Shown: positions 1 through 6,881 of the stretch, in pieces
How positions within the stretch are numbered: the stretch's first letter is position 1
Layout: each line of letters starts with the position of its first letter
NCBI GenBank assembly: GCA_041658785.1
Contig: JBAZZL010000025.1
Coordinates: forward strand, 1-17,125
Source: JAHJGG01 sp041658785
Lineage (GTDB): Bacteria > Patescibacteriota > Patescibacteriia > Magasanikbacterales > UBA922
Direction: 5' to 3'
Length of the DNA: 17,125 nucleotides
Notes under the pieces: model-generated
Database searches by the model: none
The model's input: only the letters and a program-made list of their open reading frames with translations
Told to the model about the DNA's origin: nothing
Position numbers and translations under genes: made by a program

Positions 1-3000
1 CCAACCAATTGAGCGTCAACCTGCATATTAGGTACCGCGGCCTCGACCGGAAGAGTAACCCCCTGCTCCGCGGCCTGCCTGACCACTTCATTGGCAAAGT
101 TAACATACTCCTCAAGCGACAAGCCGCGCAGTTCGGCCAAAAGATTGGCCATTTCTTCTCCATCCATTTCCAAGCGCGACAGCTTTAGCCAATCCTCGGC
201 CTGATCCGCGGCAACCATTTTTTCAATCGGCCGAATCTCGGGGGTCTCGCCCAAAGTCGGACGGCCCGCTTGGTGTCCGTGCCAATCGTAATTGTCATGC
301 ATGGTAAAGTCCTCGCCTTCTTCGCCAATCAGAAACAATTGCGGATAACCATTATTATCATAATACATTTCCACTTGCGCGCCTTGATGTACAGTAAAGG
401 GGTACCCCCAGCCATCGCGATTGATCACAAAACCCATCCGCTCCAACTGCTCCACGCGCCACAGCCGCAAAACGCTTTCCGGACTTCTTCCCTGCCAATC
501 CTCATGAGCGCTTAAAATGCGATTCACGAGATTGTTGTCGCCGATATTTCGTTGAATATCATTAACCGCGTGCAAAACGCCTTCGCCATCTTCAATGGTA
601 CCCGTAGAACCAAAAGTATAGTTCATGTCGTTTATCTCGTGCATTTCCGGACCGATCACCACTTGCTCCGGACTCGCTTGTTCTTGCGCCGCCGCCATGG
701 CTACCGCAGCCGCGCCGACACCGTGATCCACTCTCAAGTCCGCTTCCCGGACTGCTGCTTCGGCATTATCAGCGGCAAAAGGCGAATCTTCCCAATTTAC
801 CACCGGTCCATAGAGAGTGGGGTCATAATAGCCGAATTTATCCATCAACCAATCCAATCCGCGCTTGCCAAATATGCCGCTCGCGACCAAGCCGCCAGTC
901 AACACGCCAATGCCGATATTTCTTAATTTTTTGTTCTTCATTTTTTTCAACTGCTCTTCCGCCGTTTTTGCCATTTGTCCATCTGCCTGATTAAAAAATT
1001 TATTTAATCGCGCAAGCCTCGTAATCGCTTCTGCTTCATTGGCAGATTCAATAGCGGCAGTTTCTTCTTCCCATTTCAATTTAAGTACTTTGGACAAAGC
1101 CTCATAATAATTCTTTAATCTAAACTTCTCATCCGCGGGGCTAATGCCCTGATAACGCGCCATCGCTTGAATATGTCCCATGGCATCCGACAGTTGGGCC
1201 AAGTTTACATTTTCCGAATTTTCTTTAAAGTTTTTCAAAAGTTCCCCGGCTTCTTTTGCCGCCGCGTTTTCTTGACTTGTCTCCAATCCCTCGTACATTG
1301 CCACGCCGCCGCCCACTCCCATCGCCCCTCTCCACCAGCCAATCGCCGCTCCGCCGGTTAGACCTACCAAACCAATGCCGATCGCGGTTCTTACGCTCAA
1401 TGCCTTGCCAATTGATCTGCCCAACCATGACACCGCTCGGTCAGCCAAGCCTCTTTTCTTTACTAATTCATCCGACATGATCTCCGTCTCGGCCGCTGGC
1501 CGCTGACCTGTCGCCGCTGGCGTTAACGGTATTCTCGCTTCTGTTGTCCCCGGCTGAGCCGTCGACGCTGTCGCTGGTTGCGCCGGCGGTGTTTCTGCTT
1601 CTCCAACATTCTCCACTTTTTTTCTATAAAAAAAATCAACTTTTCCTCTAGATCCTCTAGAAAGAAAATCATCAACCGCGATAATATTCAAACCACCCAA
1701 TCCCTTATACAATCCATAAAGTTTGCTCCCCGCCCAAGCGGCGGCTTGCCCGAACTTTGTTTCTTTTAAATTCCAACCAACCCTCTCTTGGTCAATAGAA
1801 GCATCCAACAATTTATTGACCTCGCCCAATCTGTCCATTACACTGGTTGCGCGCACTCTGGCAACGGCGGCATCATACTGCTCCCTCGCGCTTTTTAATC
1901 CTGTTTCGGCTGCATCCTTTTTATCCTTGCCCCACAACCTTCCTTTCAAAAGTCCGCCGGCCTGGCGATATTTTTCTTCCGCTTCCGCCAATTTCTTTCT
2001 GGCGTCTTCCAAAGCTTGTTTGGCCTTGCCTTTTTCTTCTGCATTTTTTGCTTCGCTGATTAATGTTTGGGCTTGATCTTCAATTTCTGCCAAAGTTAAA
2101 TAAAAAGAACGTAAGGCGCTACCTTCACCCTCACCTTTTGTCAACTGCATAGCATGCTCTCTAACAAAATTTTCCACTTTGTTTAAAACTTCTGCTGGAT
2201 TTTGAACACCGCGAATAGACGCAAGCAGTATATTCAAATGGGTATTGCCTGTAGCGTGAATATCTCTAGGAATTGAAGACCAATCCAGCGATTTTAATCT
2301 CTTTAGTATTTCTGTTATTCCACTATCTCTAAATGTTTTTAAATTCTCTGGCAGTATCGCTCTTTCAGCCAATTTTAATTTTTCCTCTCGCACGTATTTT
2401 TTAATATCAAAATCTGGCGTCCAATCAACACCAGTTGCATTATTAAACGCGGCCTTAAGCGCGTCAATCCCACCGTGCGTAACTCTGGCCAATTGGCGCT
2501 GTATTTCGGCATGCAATCTTTTGGCAAAATCAATTTGCGCCTGATGAATTTCTGGCCCGGCTGGCTCATAAACAGTCGCTGACTGTGCCGTCTGCGCATG
2601 CCCTGTCTCGGCTGGAGCTGTTGCGGTAGTCGCGGGCGCTGGCGCTGGTTCGGCTGGACTCACCTCTATCGCTGACGCTGTCCCGCGCGCCGGTTCCGGA
2701 CTGTGCTGAATAGTAGTACCAGGCTGGCGAACTGTGGCTCCGGATGTCGCGCCACCTGTTGACGCGGACGCGCCTAACACTGACGCAGTAGCTCCAGCAT
2801 TTGAAGTAGTAGCGGCAGCAGGACGAACAGAAGAAACAGCGCCTGGCGCGACAGTGGTTGCAGGAGCGCCAGCCGAAGCGTCTGGAGCCGAAACGGCCGA
2901 AGCCGCCGCAGTATCCGCTGCTGGCGCGGGTGGCTCTGCTTGAGCTGGAGGATTTTCCTTCCAACCCATTTGTTGAACCGCGATTTCTTTTACGGCGGCC

Positions 3001-3392
3001 GCCAGCTCGTCTCCGGTTTTATCCATTATTCCTTGATAATAAAATATAAATTCCAAAATTTTTGTATCATCTATTAGTAAATTCTGCTTCTTCAGTTTTT
3101 CTGCCCATTCCAAAAGTAAAGGCGGATCATTGCCTTCTGAAGTAAAGTCATTGGCCTTAATTTTATCTTTCAGATGTTCAACATTCAATTCTGTCTCACC
3201 CTCATTCGTCTCTGCAGTGTTGGCGGCCCTTGTCTCTAAAACAGCAAAAGGATCGCTGGTGTCATCCACTGCTGGCTCCGCGTCTGCTCCACCATTTGGT
3301 TGCGGCGCTTCTGCGGTAGCTTTTTTTCCTCTTTTTTTCCTTGGTTCTTTTGGTTCTTGAGAATTTGCTTCAATTTTTTTATTTCCTGCCAT
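1..3392 (-). CDS. Very large two-membrane-segment coiled-coil protein of unknown function (partial, 3' end off window)
   Basis: An uninterrupted frame of 1,130 codons runs from ATG at 3392 to the left edge with no stop, so the C-terminus is missing. The N-terminus is Lys/Glu-rich without a signal peptide. Residues about 150-268 are an Ala/Pro/Thr-rich low-complexity linker. Residues about 270-420 look folded. About 430-520 is a charged heptad-like helical stretch rich in K/E/A. A second Pro/Ala/Thr linker lies near 598-638. Two Gly-rich hydrophobic segments lie near 660-700 and 823-842, and an aromatic/acidic domain follows from about 930. No family is recognised; similar giant linker-rich membrane proteins occur in CPR genomes (recollection, not searched). 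It starts 12 bp after the stop of the 3405-3707 gene, so the two are probably one operon. No SD precedes the ATG. Several shorter frames inside it are shadows created by the Ala-rich codons. Confidence 0.85.
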   Translation of the reverse strand, partial: MAGNKKIEANSQEPKEPRKKRGKKATAEAPQPNGGADAEPAVDDTSDPFAVLETRAANTAETNEGETELNVEHLKDKIKANDFTSEGNDPPLLLEWAEKLKKQNLLIDDTKILEFIFYYQGIMDKTGDELAAAVKEIAVQQMGWKENPPAQAEPPAPAADTAAASAVSAPDASAGAPATTVAPGAVSSVRPAAATTSNAGATASVLGASASTGGATSGATVRQPGTTIQHSPEPARGTASAIEVSPAEPAPAPATTATAPAETGHAQTAQSATVYEPAGPEIHQAQIDFAKRLHAEIQRQLARVTHGGIDALKAAFNNATGVDWTPDFDIKKYVREEKLKLAERAILPENLKTFRDSGITEILKRLKSLDWSSIPRDIHATGNTHLNILLASIRGVQNPAEVLNKVENFVREHAMQLTKGEGEGSALRSFYLTLAEIEDQAQTLISEAKNAEEKGKAKQALEDARKKLAEAEEKYRQAGGLLKGRLWGKDKKDAAETGLKSAREQYDAAVARVRATSVMDRLGEVNKLLDASIDQERVGWNLKETKFGQAAAWAGSKLYGLYKGLGGLNIIAVDDFLSRGSRGKVDFFYRKKVENVGEAETPPAQPATASTAQPGTTEARIPLTPAATGQRPAAETEIMSDELVKKRGLADRAVSWLGRSIGKALSVRTAIGIGLVGLTGGAAIGWWRGAMGVGGGVAMYEGLETSQENAAAKEAGELLKNFKENSENVNLAQLSDAMGHIQAMARYQGISPADEKFRLKNYYEALSKVLKLKWEEETAAIESANEAEAITRLARLNKFFNQADGQMAKTAEEQLKKMKNKKLRNIGIGVLTGGLVASGIFGKRGLDWLMDKFGYYDPTLYGPVVNWEDSPFAADNAEAAVREADLRVDHGVGAAAVAMAAAQEQASPEQVVIGPEMHEINDMNYTFGSTGTIEDGEGVLHAVNDIQRNIGDNNLVNRILSAHEDWQGRSPESVLRLWRVEQLERMGFVINRDGWGYPFTVHQGAQVEMYYDNNGYPQLFLIGEEGEDFTMHDNYDWHGHQAGRPTLGETPEIRPIEKMVAADQAEDWLKLSRLEMDGEEMANLLAELRGLSLEEYVNFANEVVRQAAEQGVTLPVEAAVPNMQVDAQLV

Positions 3393-3404
3393 ATTTTTCT
3401 AAAA

Positions 3405-3707
3405 TTATTTTTGAACTGCTTTTTGCATCTCTTGCTTAACGCGCACAATTTCTTCCGCTAAAATATCTTGAAAATTCGGCGCGTACTGGGCAATATGTTG
3501 GGAAACCAAATCATTATTGCCTTGGGCCGTGGCATTGACAAATTCTTCTTTTTTGTTTTCAGGAATCAACTGCAAAATCCGCAAAGTAACGCTTTTTTGG
3601 ATAATATCGGTCGCCCGCTCAAGCAGCGCGGTTTTTTGTTCATCCGGCAAGGACTGAAGTCCTAACATTGAAATGATATTCTGATGAAGCATTTTTTTGT
3701 CTAACAT
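3405..3707 (-). CDS. Small helical protein, DUF5663-like
   Basis: This encodes 100 residues, almost entirely helical in character: a short N-terminal part with the motif LGLQSLPDEQ, a middle helix ending in LLERATDIIQKSV, and a C-terminal charged helix. The leucine pattern LGLxxLPxEQ and the length resemble small CPR-enriched proteins catalogued as DUF5663; this is from memory and not searched. No catalytic motif, signal peptide or membrane segment is visible. It is the first gene of a probable two-gene operon with the giant protein that begins 12 bp downstream, and a good promoter lies 46 bp upstream of its ATG. There is no SD. A role as partner or assembly factor of the large membrane protein is a guess from position alone. 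Confidence 0.8.
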   Translation of the reverse strand: MLDKKMLHQNIISMLGLQSLPDEQKTALLERATDIIQKSVTLRILQLIPENKKEEFVNATAQGNNDLVSQHIAQYAPNFQDILAEEIVRVKQEMQKAVQK

Positions 3708-3752
3708 ATAATTTTTTAGCTTAATACCGGCCTAAGGGCAACGGCTGACTAG

Positions 3753-3781
3753 ATTATACCACACCTAATAAAAACAGTAAA
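3753..3781 (-). promoter_or_regulatory. Promoter for the 3405-3707 / 1-3392 operon
   Basis: On the minus strand TTTACT (3776-3781) is followed after exactly 17 bp by a perfect TATAAT (3753-3758). The start site would fall near 3746, giving a leader of about 40 nt before the ATG at 3707. Confidence 0.7.
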
Positions 3782-3836
3782 TTATAGCATAGAAAGGGAT
3801 GGATGTCAAATTACTTCACGTAGAAACTTGAAATTG

Positions 3837-3870
3837 TCCCGCAGTGAGCGGGATCCCGCTCACTGCGGGA
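3837..3870. repeat. 34-bp perfect palindrome
   Basis: TCCCGCAGTGAGCGGGA is followed directly by its exact reverse complement with no spacer. The short sequences GAAACTTGAAATTG and GAAACTGGAAATTG lie immediately to either side as near-direct repeats (3824-3837 and 3871-3884). No T-tract follows, so it is not an ordinary terminator. It looks like a dispersed extragenic palindrome of the REP type, but only this copy is visible here. Confidence 0.85.
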
Positions 3871-3899
3871 GAAACTGGAAATTGGTAATTGATCGCGTA

Positions 3900-3950
3900 G
3901 TTACAAGTTACAAGTTATCCCGCCTCCCCGCACAATGCGGGGCGGGACAA
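3900..3950. repeat. GTTACAA 7-bp microrepeat followed by a GC-rich hairpin
   Basis: GTTACAA occurs twice plus a partial unit at 3900-3917. A hairpin follows: CCCCGCA (3926-3932), loop CAA, TGCGGGG (3936-3942), enclosed by TCCCG/CGGGA. A further copy of CAAGTTACA comes at 3948-3956. The interval 3708-3970 holds only this, the 34-bp palindrome and the minus-strand promoter; no gene was seen. Confidence 0.6.
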
Positions 3951-3970
3951 GTTACACGGGATATGGGATA

Positions 3971-3999
3971 TTGACAGAAATAAAAAAACATGTTATAGT
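3971..3999 (+). promoter_or_regulatory. Strong sigma-70-type promoter for the 4141 gene
   Basis: Perfect TTGACA (3971-3976), 17 bp spacer, TATAGT (3994-3999). The predicted start near 4006 leaves a leader of about 135 nt before the ATG at 4141. Confidence 0.75.
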
Positions 4000-4063
4000 T
4001 TTTGGTTCAAAATAATTATCTGAAAACCCCATACCATGGCCATACATATTTGTTCGGTCTTGG

Positions 4064-4134
4064 TACGAGGTTTTCCTCGTAGTTTACTACAATCCTGCGG
4101 ACCGCGCCGCCATCGCGGTCTGCTAACAAGGAGG
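4064..4134 (+). promoter_or_regulatory. Structured 5' leader with two hairpins and a perfect SD
   Basis: The leader holds TACGAGG-TTTT-CCTCGTA (4064-4081), then a 10-bp stem GCGGACCGCG (4097-4106) with CGCGGTCTGC (4114-4123; one G-U pair), and 4 nt later AAGGAGG (4128-4134), placed 6 nt before ATG 4141. The two stems would keep the ribosome site exposed or could be a regulator's target. No known riboswitch or T-box motif was recognised. Confidence 0.6.
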
Positions 4135-4140
4135 TTTGCC

Positions 4141-5061
4141 ATGGCGAACACAGGTAAGAGGAATGGAGTGCCGGCAGAAGTTCAGGCAGTCTGGAATGCC
4201 CGGCAGGATGTCCAGAGAGAGATCGCCATACGCTCGGACGACGTGCGCGTTCTGGCGCACGAGTTCCGTGGCCTGATTGAGTGCGCCGGACTGAATCCGG
4301 AGACCGTTCTCAACCCGGAAACTCCGCCGTCTGAAAAAATCCGGGGGTTCTCGGAGCAGATCGCTGGTGTCCTGCCGGCGTTCGCCCAAAAGCGAACCCG
4401 CAATCTGGAGATCGAGCTTCAGAAGGAAATGGGGAAACAGCGGCGGAATGGCCTCGAGACCCAGCTCGCCGAGCTCAAGGACTACGCTGGCAAGCTCGCG
4501 GTTCTGGCTCAAGTCAGCCTGCGCGGCAAGTCCACGCCCCTCCTGCCGGTTTCTGTCCGGAACGCACTGCCGCGGTTTGAAACGGTCCGCGAAGCCACGA
4601 CCCGCGTGGTCAAAACCCGGCTTCTCGAGGCCATGCGGTCCGAGCAAGGACCCGAGGCCCTGCGGAAGTACCTGGTGGAAGTCATCGTCCCGCAGGTCCA
4701 GTCCCCGCTTCTCGAGGCGGGCTGTCTCACCAATGAGGAGTGGCAGGGGCTCGTCGCCTGGGCCAGCGGAGAGTACAAGCGAGCCAAGGATGGCAAACAG
4801 GGTGCGCCGTCCGACGGCAGCAAGGCCACGATCGGCGAGCGCACCGCGGCCAAAGCGGCGCCTCAGCCACCCAAGGCCGAGGAGGTTCCCTCCACGGACA
4901 CCGCGGCGCAGGTCAAGGCCGCAGATGGTGACGGGGCCAACGACGCCAAAGAGTGCCGCGAGGCCAAGGCCGAGCGTGAGGCCGAGCGGAAGAACCAGCC
5001 GCCGAAGAATGGCGGCAAGAAAGGTCGCAAGGCCATGACCGCGGCGACCGAGGCCAAGTAG
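4141..5061 (+). CDS. GC-rich helical protein with Lys/Glu/Ala tail, function unknown
   Basis: This encodes 306 residues. The start at 4141 is chosen over an upstream in-frame ATG (4036) because AAGGAGG stands 6 nt before it and the leader hairpins occupy the upstream stretch. Residues 1-210 are mostly amphipathic helices with many Arg/Glu/Gln. Residues from about 225 to the end are low-complexity Lys/Ala/Glu/Pro, ending in a basic KKGRK stretch. There is no signal peptide, membrane segment or recognisable domain. Codon use is strongly G/C-ending (GCC, CTG, CGG), very different from the AT-leaning neighbours, and the gene has its own promoter and 3' hairpins, so it is monocistronic. The long antisense frame at 4123-5256 is a GC-driven shadow. 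The basic tail could bind nucleic acid, but that is only a composition-based suggestion. Confidence 0.8.
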   Translation: MANTGKRNGVPAEVQAVWNARQDVQREIAIRSDDVRVLAHEFRGLIECAGLNPETVLNPETPPSEKIRGFSEQIAGVLPAFAQKRTRNLEIELQKEMGKQRRNGLETQLAELKDYAGKLAVLAQVSLRGKSTPLLPVSVRNALPRFETVREATTRVVKTRLLEAMRSEQGPEALRKYLVEVIVPQVQSPLLEAGCLTNEEWQGLVAWASGEYKRAKDGKQGAPSDGSKATIGERTAAKAAPQPPKAEEVPSTDTAAQVKAADGDGANDAKECREAKAEREAERKNQPPKNGGKKGRKAMTAATEAK

Positions 5062-5075
5062 CCCCCCACTCCAAT

Positions 5076-5187
5076 TTCGCAGCCGCCTAATCCCACCTTG
5101 GCTGCGAAGAAATCCCAAATACTCAAGCGCGGGCAGACGATGTGATCTGAAAGACCTAATCGTCTGCCAGATCCTGTCTGCCCGCGC
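5076..5187 (+). other. Elaborate 3' hairpins, partly mutually exclusive
   Basis: Just after the stop of the GC-rich gene there is a 9-bp stem TTCGCAGCC (5076-5084) with GGCTGCGAA (5100-5108). An 11-bp stem follows, GCGCGGGCAGA (5127-5137) with TCTGCCCGCGC (5177-5187). The overlapping GCAGACGAT (5133-5141) pairs with ATCGTCTGC (5159-5167), so the two right-hand stems compete for GCAGA. No T-tract follows immediately. They could stabilise the mRNA 3' end or belong to a structured RNA. Confidence 0.65.
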
Positions 5188-5228
5188 CCACCGAGTTCTT
5201 CTAAAAAAATATAATAAAAAATAATTAA

Positions 5229-5250
5229 CACCCAATGAGGTGATTTTTTT
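5229..5250 (+). terminator. Probable intrinsic terminator of the GC-rich gene
   Basis: Short stem CACC (5229-5232) and GGTG (5239-5242), then A and seven T (5244-5250). The stem is weak, but the T-tract is good and no other T-run follows the 3' hairpins. It precedes the HEPN promoter. Confidence 0.45.
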
Positions 5251-5281
5251 ATACACTCCGATCGTTTACTACTCTTCATCT

Positions 5282-5311
5282 TTGACAACAGGCCTTATCT
5301 CGTGATATACT
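5282..5311 (+). promoter_or_regulatory. Promoter of the HEPN-MNT module
   Basis: TTGACA (5282-5287), 18 bp, TATACT (5306-5311). The predicted start, about 5318, lies 3 nt or less from the ATG at 5321, so the mRNA would be practically leaderless. That agrees with the absence of an SD. Confidence 0.7.
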
Positions 5312-5320
5312 AAAAATATT

Positions 5321-5737
5321 ATGACAATAGATACAAAAAAACTTTTTGACTACTGGCGCAGAGAATCCGGCTACAGCTGGGACGTCGCAAAATCTTTGTA
5401 TCAAAACAAAAAGTACCCCGAATGCCTTTTCTTTTGCCATTTGGCGCTGGAAAAAATACTTAAAGGGGTAGTAGTGGCAAAAACCAACAAACATGCTCCG
5501 TACATTCACAATTTGTCCCGTTTGCTTAAGCTGTCAAAAATACCTTATACCAAAAAACAATACGAGATACTATCTGACATGAACAATTTTCATTTGGCCG
5601 GCAGATATGAGATGACAAAAATTGATTTTCGTAAACAAACCACTTTATCAATAACCGCAAAATATCTGAATATAACTAAAAAATTTCTTTTATGGCTAAA
5701 AAAAGAAGCCAAAAAAATAATGTCCCAAAATCAATAA
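5321..5737 (+). CDS. HEPN domain protein (PF05168-type)
   Basis: This encodes 138 residues. The hallmark is the helix at about 32-49, YPECLFFCHLALEKILKG, followed by a loop and HNLSRLLKLS near 63-72, as in HEPN domains (compare YxxAxFxxxxAxEKxLKA). AGRYEM near 92-97 occupies the place where this subgroup often has a TRYP-like motif. The RNase motif Rx4-6H of toxic HEPN proteins is not evident, so nuclease activity is doubtful. Its 3' end overlaps the nucleotidyltransferase gene by 46 bp, the standard HEPN/MNT pairing. Such pairs act as toxin-antitoxin modules or as less understood HEPN-NTase complexes. Family call is firm; toxin role is uncertain. Confidence 0.85.
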   Translation: MTIDTKKLFDYWRRESGYSWDVAKSLYQNKKYPECLFFCHLALEKILKGVVVAKTNKHAPYIHNLSRLLKLSKIPYTKKQYEILSDMNNFHLAGRYEMTKIDFRKQTTLSITAKYLNITKKFLLWLKKEAKKIMSQNQ

Positions 5738-6030
5738 GCCCTTTTGTGTGGGGATATATTACGACGCTTAAAAAAAATAAAGTTCCCTTAGAACAAGTTT
5801 ACTTATTTGGTTCGTGGGCAAAGGGAAACCCCCACAAATGGAGCGATATTGATCTGGCGATTGTTTCTCCCGCTTTTTATTCTTGGCAGCGTCAACGTCG
5901 CTTGCTTTCAAAAGCGATGTTTACTGATTTTTCCGCAATTGAGGCGCATGGAATTCACCCCAAAGACTTCACTCCAGAAGACAATCCGATCGTGGCGGAA
6001 ATTCTTGAACACGGCATCCGCGTGATGTAA
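5692..6030 (+). CDS. MNT-type nucleotidyltransferase (partner of the upstream HEPN)
   Basis: This encodes 112 residues. The polymerase-beta-like nucleotidyltransferase signature is intact: VYLFGSWAKG with G40-S41, then SDIDLAIVS with D52 and D54 (GSx10DxD), and an acidic residue E84 in IEAH that fits the third metal-binding position. The C-terminal NPIVAEILEHG motif is typical of the small NTases paired with PF05168 HEPN proteins. In characterised systems the MNT partner neutralises HEPN, in some cases by AMP transfer; applying that here is inference. The start at 5692 lies inside the HEPN gene (46-bp overlap), implying translational coupling. The alternative is a later start, but no other ATG precedes the GS motif. 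Confidence 0.87.
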   Translation: MAKKRSQKNNVPKSISPFVWGYITTLKKNKVPLEQVYLFGSWAKGNPHKWSDIDLAIVSPAFYSWQRQRRLLSKAMFTDFSAIEAHGIHPKDFTPEDNPIVAEILEHGIRVM

Positions 6031-6083
6031 GTATTCCAACGAACTCGCGGTTAAAAAAATAATCACAACATCTAAAAAAGTTC

Positions 6084-6089
6084 TACACT
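6084..6089 (+). promoter_or_regulatory. Possible -10 box for the second MNT-HEPN module
   Basis: TACACT stands 8 nt before ATG 6098, so the start would be at or just before the ATG (leaderless). No convincing -35 is seen in the AT-rich gap 6031-6097, so read-through from the first module is equally possible. Confidence 0.3.
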
Positions 6090-6097
6090 AAAAAACC

Positions 6098-6382
6098 ATG
6101 ACAAAACAAAACGAACTAATCATCAAAACAGCACGGCCAATTTTGAGGCGCTACCGCGTACGTAAAGCGTCATTATTTGGATCACGCGCGCGAAATGACC
6201 ACCGCTTAAAAAGCGACGTGGATATTTTAATTGATCCGCCGCCGCGGATGTCGCTTATTGACCTGTCGGGTTTGAAATTGGATCTGGAGGGCGCGCTCAA
6301 TCTTGAAGTAGACGTCGTCATCCGGCGATCGCTCCATCCTCTTTTGAAACCATACATCAAGGAAAAAATCAAAATTTTATGA
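6098..6382 (+). CDS. mntA: MntA-like nucleotidyltransferase antitoxin
   Basis: This encodes 94 residues, the usual size of minimal nucleotidyltransferases. The active site reads KASLFGSRARND with G28-S29, KSDVDILID with D40 and D42, and EVDVVI with D72 as the third acidic residue, so all three metal ligands are present. The stop overlaps the start of the next gene (ATGA), the classical MntA-HepT arrangement. In studied MntA-HepT pairs this enzyme transfers AMP to a tyrosine of the HEPN toxin and so inactivates it; the intact motif here supports the same role by inference. No SD is present. The symbol is by family resemblance; the gene is distinct from the MNT gene 70 bp upstream. Confidence 0.88.
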   Translation: MTKQNELIIKTARPILRRYRVRKASLFGSRARNDHRLKSDVDILIDPPPRMSLIDLSGLKLDLEGALNLEVDVVIRRSLHPLLKPYIKEKIKIL

Positions 6383-6744
6383 AGAGGCGCAGCAAAAAAT
6401 TAATAAAAGACCCCTCTATTTACCTCGTTCATATTAAAGAAAGTATCACCCTAATTGAAAAATATCTTCACGGTCAAACCAGAGAATCATTCCTAAAATC
6501 GCAAGCACTCCAGGATCAAATCGTGCGGCGCATTGAAATCATCGGGGAGGCGGTAAAACACATTCCATCGGAATTGCGTTTCTCGCATTCTGAAATACCA
6601 TGGCAAAAAATCGCTGGTATGCGCGATATTCTGATCCATGAATATTTCAATGTTGACGCAAAAACAACGTGGATCGTCGCCATAATTCACCTACCTAAAC
6701 TCAAACGCCAAATTGAAAAAATTCTTGAAACACTAAAAAAATAA
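6379..6744 (+). CDS. hepT: HepT-like HEPN RNase toxin (DUF86)
   Basis: This encodes 121 residues. The DUF86 signature is clear: QDQIVRRIEIIGEAVKHIP near 45-63, WQKIAGMRDILIHEYF near 75-90. The last contains the full Rx4HxY motif, R82, H87 and Y89: arginine and histidine form the RNase centre, and the tyrosine is the AMP acceptor in characterised HepT. The gene overlaps its antitoxin by 4 bp. All catalytic residues are present, so this is probably an active toxin held by the upstream MntA-like enzyme. A large palindrome begins at its stop codon. The order is antitoxin then toxin, opposite to the HEPN-MNT pair just upstream. Confidence 0.9.
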   Translation: MKRRSKKLIKDPSIYLVHIKESITLIEKYLHGQTRESFLKSQALQDQIVRRIEIIGEAVKHIPSELRFSHSEIPWQKIAGMRDILIHEYFNVDAKTTWIVAIIHLPKLKRQIEKILETLKK

Positions 6745-6787
6745 ACAACAAACCCCGCCCCGAGTACTCGAGGCGGGGTTTGTTGTT
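6744..6787. terminator. 44-bp palindrome, bidirectional terminator between convergent genes
   Basis: A 16-bp perfect stem, AACAACAAACCCCGCC (6744-6759) with GGCGGGGTTTGTTGTT (6772-6787), encloses CGAGTACTCG, itself a palindrome. It sits between hepT (plus) and the lipoprotein gene (minus). On the minus strand it is followed by TATTTTTTT, a U-tract. On the plus strand the descending arm is U-rich. Confidence 0.75.
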
Positions 6788-6879
6788 GCGCTTGCTTTCT
6801 CCTGCCTCGGACAAGCGCAACCTCCTAGATAAAGAACGAGCAGTGTTGCTTGGTCTGGCCGGCAGGAGGCCGAACCAAG
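6785..6879. other. Two further hairpins in the convergent gap
   Basis: GTTGCGCTTG (6785-6794) pairs with CAAGCGCAAC (6812-6821), overlapping the previous palindrome by 3 bp and so competing with it. CTTGGT (6849-6854) pairs with ACCAAG (6874-6879), with GGCC/GGCC inside, directly after the stop of the lipoprotein gene on the minus strand. No U-tract follows. Confidence 0.55.
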
Positions 6880-6881
6880 AA

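Noticed and set aside
2566..2964. Overlapping 60-130-codon frames on both strands around 2560-3050
   Set aside because: They are shadows of the Ala/Pro-rich linker of the giant gene, whose frame is continuous through them.
4036..4140. N-terminal extension of the 4141 gene from ATG 4036
   Set aside because: It would be translated through two hairpins and the SD itself; the product is unlike the rest of the protein.
4123..5256. 377-codon minus-strand frame antisense to the 4141 gene
   Set aside because: It is a by-product of GC-rich third positions; no SD or promoter, Leu/Gly/Arg-biased product, and the plus frame has a perfect SD and promoter.
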